Of a stretch of 64,000 nt of DNA, positions 60,277 to 64,000 are shown piece after piece. Numbering within the stretch: the first letter of the stretch is position 1; every line of letters begins with the position of its first letter. Where the stretch lies: contig NC_087079.1 in the NCBI RefSeq assembly GCF_026151205.1, positions 14,012,445 through 14,076,444 on the forward strand, in the 5' to 3' direction. This DNA comes from Bolinopsis microptera. Its lineage: Eukaryota > Ctenophora > Tentaculata > Lobata > Bolinopsidae. Under the pieces are notes generated by a model. The model was not told the DNA's origin and ran no database searches. It worked only from the letters and a program-made list of their open reading frames with translations. A program made the translations under genes and the position numbers.

Positions 60277-61020
60277 TTATTTGTTATATAGTAGTGTTGA
60301 AAGTATTAAATCCTTGCATTTCACAGTTCTCATTAGTTCTGCAAAGGTGTCTCTCAGCGAGTTGTGGCGCAATGACACATATCCACCAAGTTTGCAGATG
60401 AGCGCATGGTTTGCTGAGTATTTCTGGCCACATGTACATGTTTTAGGGCAGTCCTTCAAGTTCAGGTTGTATCTGAGAGCTATTGCATCTGAGAACTGTT
60501 GTTTATTCATCAGATATCCATACTCTTTTAAAGGTAGTGCTGTTAACCAAGCACTTGCCCCTTTCTCAGCCGCTAGTTGGAACATCAACTTTGCCAGTGG
60601 TGTTGACTCGAGCTCCTGGCGTATTTCTGCTTGTTTTTGTCGATAAAAGAGATTTCGTTCAGTCGTTATCTCAATTTTCACTCCTTTACTGTGTCTCCAG
60701 TCCTCTGTGTAGTTGTCTATCTGCTTGAGAATAGCTTCTTTAAGGGGTTTTGTGGCTCTACATGAGAAATTGTACTCTCGGTCTGCCATTTCCATCATAA
60801 CTGGTATACCCAATCCTCCATATCTTGGTGGTAGAGCCATTATGTTCCTTAGTTCATCAGTGCAGCTAAACAGCCTGTTAATGATAGCTGGGATAAACTC
60901 ATCACGTGTTACTTGTTCTAGAGGAGTGAGCCTATCTGCAACTCCTGGGGTAGTTCTGCACACATAGTTCCATCTTTTACTAAGCCCATACATGTATGCA
61001 CTGTATGCTATTTGAGGTTC
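60277..61020 (-). pseudogene. PHD-type LINE copy C, interrupted
   Basis: 238 open codons on minus correspond to the thumb and zinc-knuckle region (PPRYGGLGIPVMMEMADREY, CTCGQKYSANHALICKLGGY, LRHNSLRD). The frame ends just where the nuclease should start, next to the 5' end of copy B, so copy B probably inserted into copy C. The two copies are clearly diverged subfamilies. Confidence 0.75.
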
Positions 61021-61424
61021 TCTTGATGCTATATCACTTAACTGTTTAAGATCACGATGTGTATATATTTGATTTTTGATATTTCATATTATATAATATT
61101 GGTAGCAGTGGACAATTTCCGTTACCTCTGTATTGTGCTCTGCCAATTGCAACACTTGAATTACTTTATTGTATATATACTGTTTGACATACTTTTTATC
61201 ACATTAAAAAAAATAAATAAATAAAATAAAAGTATACATAACTATCATTTGTGGTTTCGTCCCTATGTACAATGTGGCAAAGAAAAATGAATTAACCTGA
61301 ACAAGGTCGTTTGGGTATGATTGTGAAAACTGGCCACGGGCCTAAATATTACATATCAATCAATTACAATTCATTAATATTACCAATATTAAAAACTATC
61401 GAAAATATTCAAGAAAGTATTCTC

Positions 61425-61545
61425 TAGCCAAAGGGCTCAATATTTAAATCTAAATCTTCAATATTGTCTGGTTTATATCGCAACTTGGGCCCTCTGTCCC
61501 CCCTTATCGAAATAACCGTTGTCTTTAATACCTCAAAGCGCAAAA
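61425..61545 (-). pseudogene. PHD-type LINE copy D: last ~40 codons
   Basis: On minus the frame reads LRFEVLKTTVISIRGDRGPK then DLDLNIEPFG and a stop, nearly matching the C-terminus of copy A. Only the 3' tip remains. Confidence 0.7.
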
Positions 61546-63489
61546 TATTATTAAAATATTTTATGAATATTTATGATGATCTTATGTAACATTATGTTTT
61601 GATTTGGTTTGAAACCCTAACCCTAACAATAAATTATACTAATTTCGTGGCTGGTCATATCATGTGGTTGAAACAGTTTTTCGACAGTATCTCGCCAGGA
61701 GAGCATTTCAACCTTGACCATTGTTAATGGTCTGGCCCGGCGCGCGCTACTTCGTAGCACTTAACGTCGGGCATTTCGAAAAAAAAGCGGCGTGCGCTAC
61801 TTCGAAGAAATTTAGACGAGTAACATTCGTTAAATTTTAACTTTATTTAACTATGTCATCGCGGGTGATTTGGAATCAGCGTTCGAAAATACATCGATTC
61901 AAAAAAGTTTCAACGGTAGATAAGGGGATTTTTAAGAAAAAATTTGCAAATGACCATTTTACGGCTTAAAATCCGACATATGATACATTATTGAAGTAAA
62001 ACAAAATTTTTTTTAAGTAAAACAAAATTTAAATTTTATTGCCATTACAATGAATAATGATATCATAATAAATATAAGTAGACATCCGATAATAAACTTG
62101 TTACATCCAGTACAACCCAAGATGTCAGCCGACACGACTTACAAAAATAAAGAAAGCTAGCATGTTATGTTCATTGTTCATAGTTTATCTAACGAGCATG
62201 CTTAGCACTTAGGCTGTACGGAAATAGCTTTAATTCTACGTCATATTAAAAACTTTACATCATTTTTGAGATACAAAAATAAATTTTAAAATAAATAACT
62301 CTTTTGCTGCTTAGGCGCGGCACCGCGCTTGTTCCACATGCTATACAGTGTGTAGCAACACATCGCTGAAAACAGAAGCTGAATGAGCTATAACATATAA
62401 GCAGTGCGCCGCGCCTAAACCTAAATCCATAAACTTTAAATATTGTCAAGATATTAAACGAGTTTTGCAAAATAATATAACATGCTGACTTCGTAGGATA
62501 TTACAATTATACCAGTGCCAGTTCCAAATGTGAGTCCGCGCTTAAACCAAAAGCAGTTGGCAAAAGGAGCCAGTTGCCTGCAAGAGCTTTACTAGCACCC
62601 GATTTACCACTTTTGGAGCACAAACTCAAACCTAAAACCGGCCAAGCACAAAAATATGTTATCGCCACGATTGGGTGGATTGATTCCCAGAATATTTATC
62701 AGCACGCGGCACTAATAATATATGAAGTTCATTATCGAATTTTAGATATGCCCTGGATCGTTTAACACATATGTAAAAGGTTATTAAAAAATAATTAATG
62801 TTTGGTTCGTATAAATCGATATTAATCAATTATTTGAAATAGTATTTGTGTTTGTTATTATTAACTATTGAGTTGCGTTCGATTTAAATATTAAAACACT
62901 ACTACAATAAATTTCACAAAACAAAACGACGGGGACACAGAAAGGAGGAGGACAACACATCACACGGACGGAAACTGCTGCTGTTGACGAGTATCTGATT
63001 ATATTAATTATGGGTCTTTTGTTCATTAAAATAAGTGTGATCATACTTCTAGAGTATATTGGGCTGACACAGTTGCTGCAAGGTTAACATTGGGGTCCAA
63101 AACCGGGAGTGTGATACAACTTAATTTCGCGTTACGTAGTAAGAGATACGAAATATAAAATATAAGATATAAGTGACGGTAGGTTCACGGATATAGCGCG
63201 GCGTCATTTCATTAATCTGGCGCGGTAAATCACGCTGGGTAATGAAATGATAGAGTTATACAATATTTAAGTTTCGCGCCGTACGTTTACACAATATATT
63301 TGTGAGTCCGTCCCACGTTCCAGACGTACACTCCAGACAAGTCCAGACACTAGTGTAAAGCGGGTGAGCTGATCAGTGTTCTGTGTTATATGTGTGAATA
63401 TATAGTTTCTATGTTTGACTGTGGTGTGTATTGTGTGTGTTATTTTGTGTGTGTAGTATGAAATCTATATGGACTAGTTTGTATGTTCT
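61546..63489. repeat. Gene-free repeat-rich stretch
   Basis: Holds a degenerate CCCTAA-bearing repeat at 61600-61920 with ggtgattt-ggaatcagcg, and a cggcgcgcgctacttcgtagc motif (61738-61760) that recurs at 63873-63890. A ttaggcgcggc inverted pair sits near 62310 and 62405. Short open frames lack domains. Confidence 0.5.
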
Positions 63490-63491
63490 TA

Positions 63492-63743
63492 TTATAGGCA
63501 CATGTCATTTCCATCAAAGTTGAGTTCTGACCATTCATCAGTGTTTCCAGCTTTTTGAGCATTGAGTAGCATAGTTTTAATGCGACCTTTAACAAGTGCA
63601 ATTGGGGACGAGAAGTCAATCTTACTAGAAGGTTTAAGGAATTTATTCCACATATTCGAGGTTTTATATACAAACAAATTGGTTGCAGCGGGGTTAATAT
63701 AGTAGTTATCACGTCGGGGTGACTTTTGAAATAAATTGTACAT
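63492..63743 (-). pseudogene. LINE ORF2 C-terminal tail fragment
   Basis: The minus frame reads SPRRDNYYINPAATNLFVYK and then MWNKFLKPSSKIDFSSP, the R....Y.IP....Y..S..r.WN.L signature at the C-terminus of many LINE polyproteins, followed by a 30-residue tail. It is a truncated insertion. Confidence 0.6.
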
Positions 63744-64000
63744 CGGTATTGGAGTGTGAAGTTAGATTGAGTAAAGGTACATGGTAGCTTTGGTATAGGT
63801 ACAAAGTTTTAGGCAAATAGTATAGCAGGGCTAGCACGAAATTTATTGTCCATTGTTAATGGACTAACCCGGTGCGCGCTACTTCGTAGCGTACTTGCCT
63901 CAGGCTTTGCTCTAACCAAAGCCCTTTCACTTGCAGTAGCGCTGAGCGCTCGACCGCTTGTGAAACAAGCACGTCACGCAGTACGCGTATACACATGGCT

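Noticed and set aside
60281..60646. Plus-strand frames in 56-61 kb (for example 121 codons here)
   Set aside because: Antisense shadows of the PHD-type LINE polyprotein.
62574..62765. 63-codon plus-strand frame
   Set aside because: No domain, no flanking exons and no clear promoter; probably chance.

Overview
The window is nuclear DNA of a metazoan, most likely a marine invertebrate. It has spliced GT-AG genes encoding animal domains (eIF2-beta, LDL-receptor class A modules, an extracellular leucine-rich-repeat receptor). About half of it is transposon-derived. The mix of CR1/L2-like LINEs, PHD-finger LINEs with a restriction-like endonuclease, mariner, hAT and many MITEs would suit a cnidarian or another non-vertebrate animal. 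I cannot name the species.

Layout. 0.1-4.4 kb: LINE debris, then a 2.19 kb mariner with very long inverted repeats. 4.4-21.9 kb (+): a six-exon gene for a small secreted protein (signal peptide, two LDLRa modules, a PLAT-like domain). Its 11.8 kb first intron holds a GC-rich terminal-inverted-repeat element that was hit by an apparently full-length 8.2 kb LINE on the minus strand. 22-25 kb: LINE remnants and MITEs. 25.0-29.7 kb (-): a seven-exon single-pass LRR receptor, with a second phase-compatible membrane-spanning terminal exon downstream. 29.7-44.5 kb: gene-poor, with a LINE ORF1 relic, a tRNA-like-headed SINE, a retroelement nuclease relic, a 13-bp satellite and several nested TIR elements. 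44.6-53.4 kb (-): a hypothetical first exon, then the complete eight-exon eIF2-beta gene (EIF2S2), whose introns carry a SINE split by a non-autonomous hAT, a LINE relic, a small MITE and a 0.6 kb palindrome. 53.4-64 kb: a nest of PHD-RT-nuclease LINE copies plus repeats.

The three host genes show no shared pathway: one secreted, one cell-surface, one core translation factor. The most unusual item is the intact LINE. Its first ORF (1342 aa) reads as a type I membrane protein (signal peptide, Cys-rich ectodomain, one TM segment). Its cytoplasmic side joins a degenerate AlkB-like fold, a coiled coil and an SGNH esterase. I know of no LINE ORF1 with a signal peptide and ectodomain. Other points of note are the duplicated TM exons of the LRR gene, MITE families carrying degenerate telomeric repeats, and four Lys-boxes, one per exon, in EIF2S2.

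Exon models rest on splice sites, phase continuity and domain recognition only. No transcripts or database searches were available.
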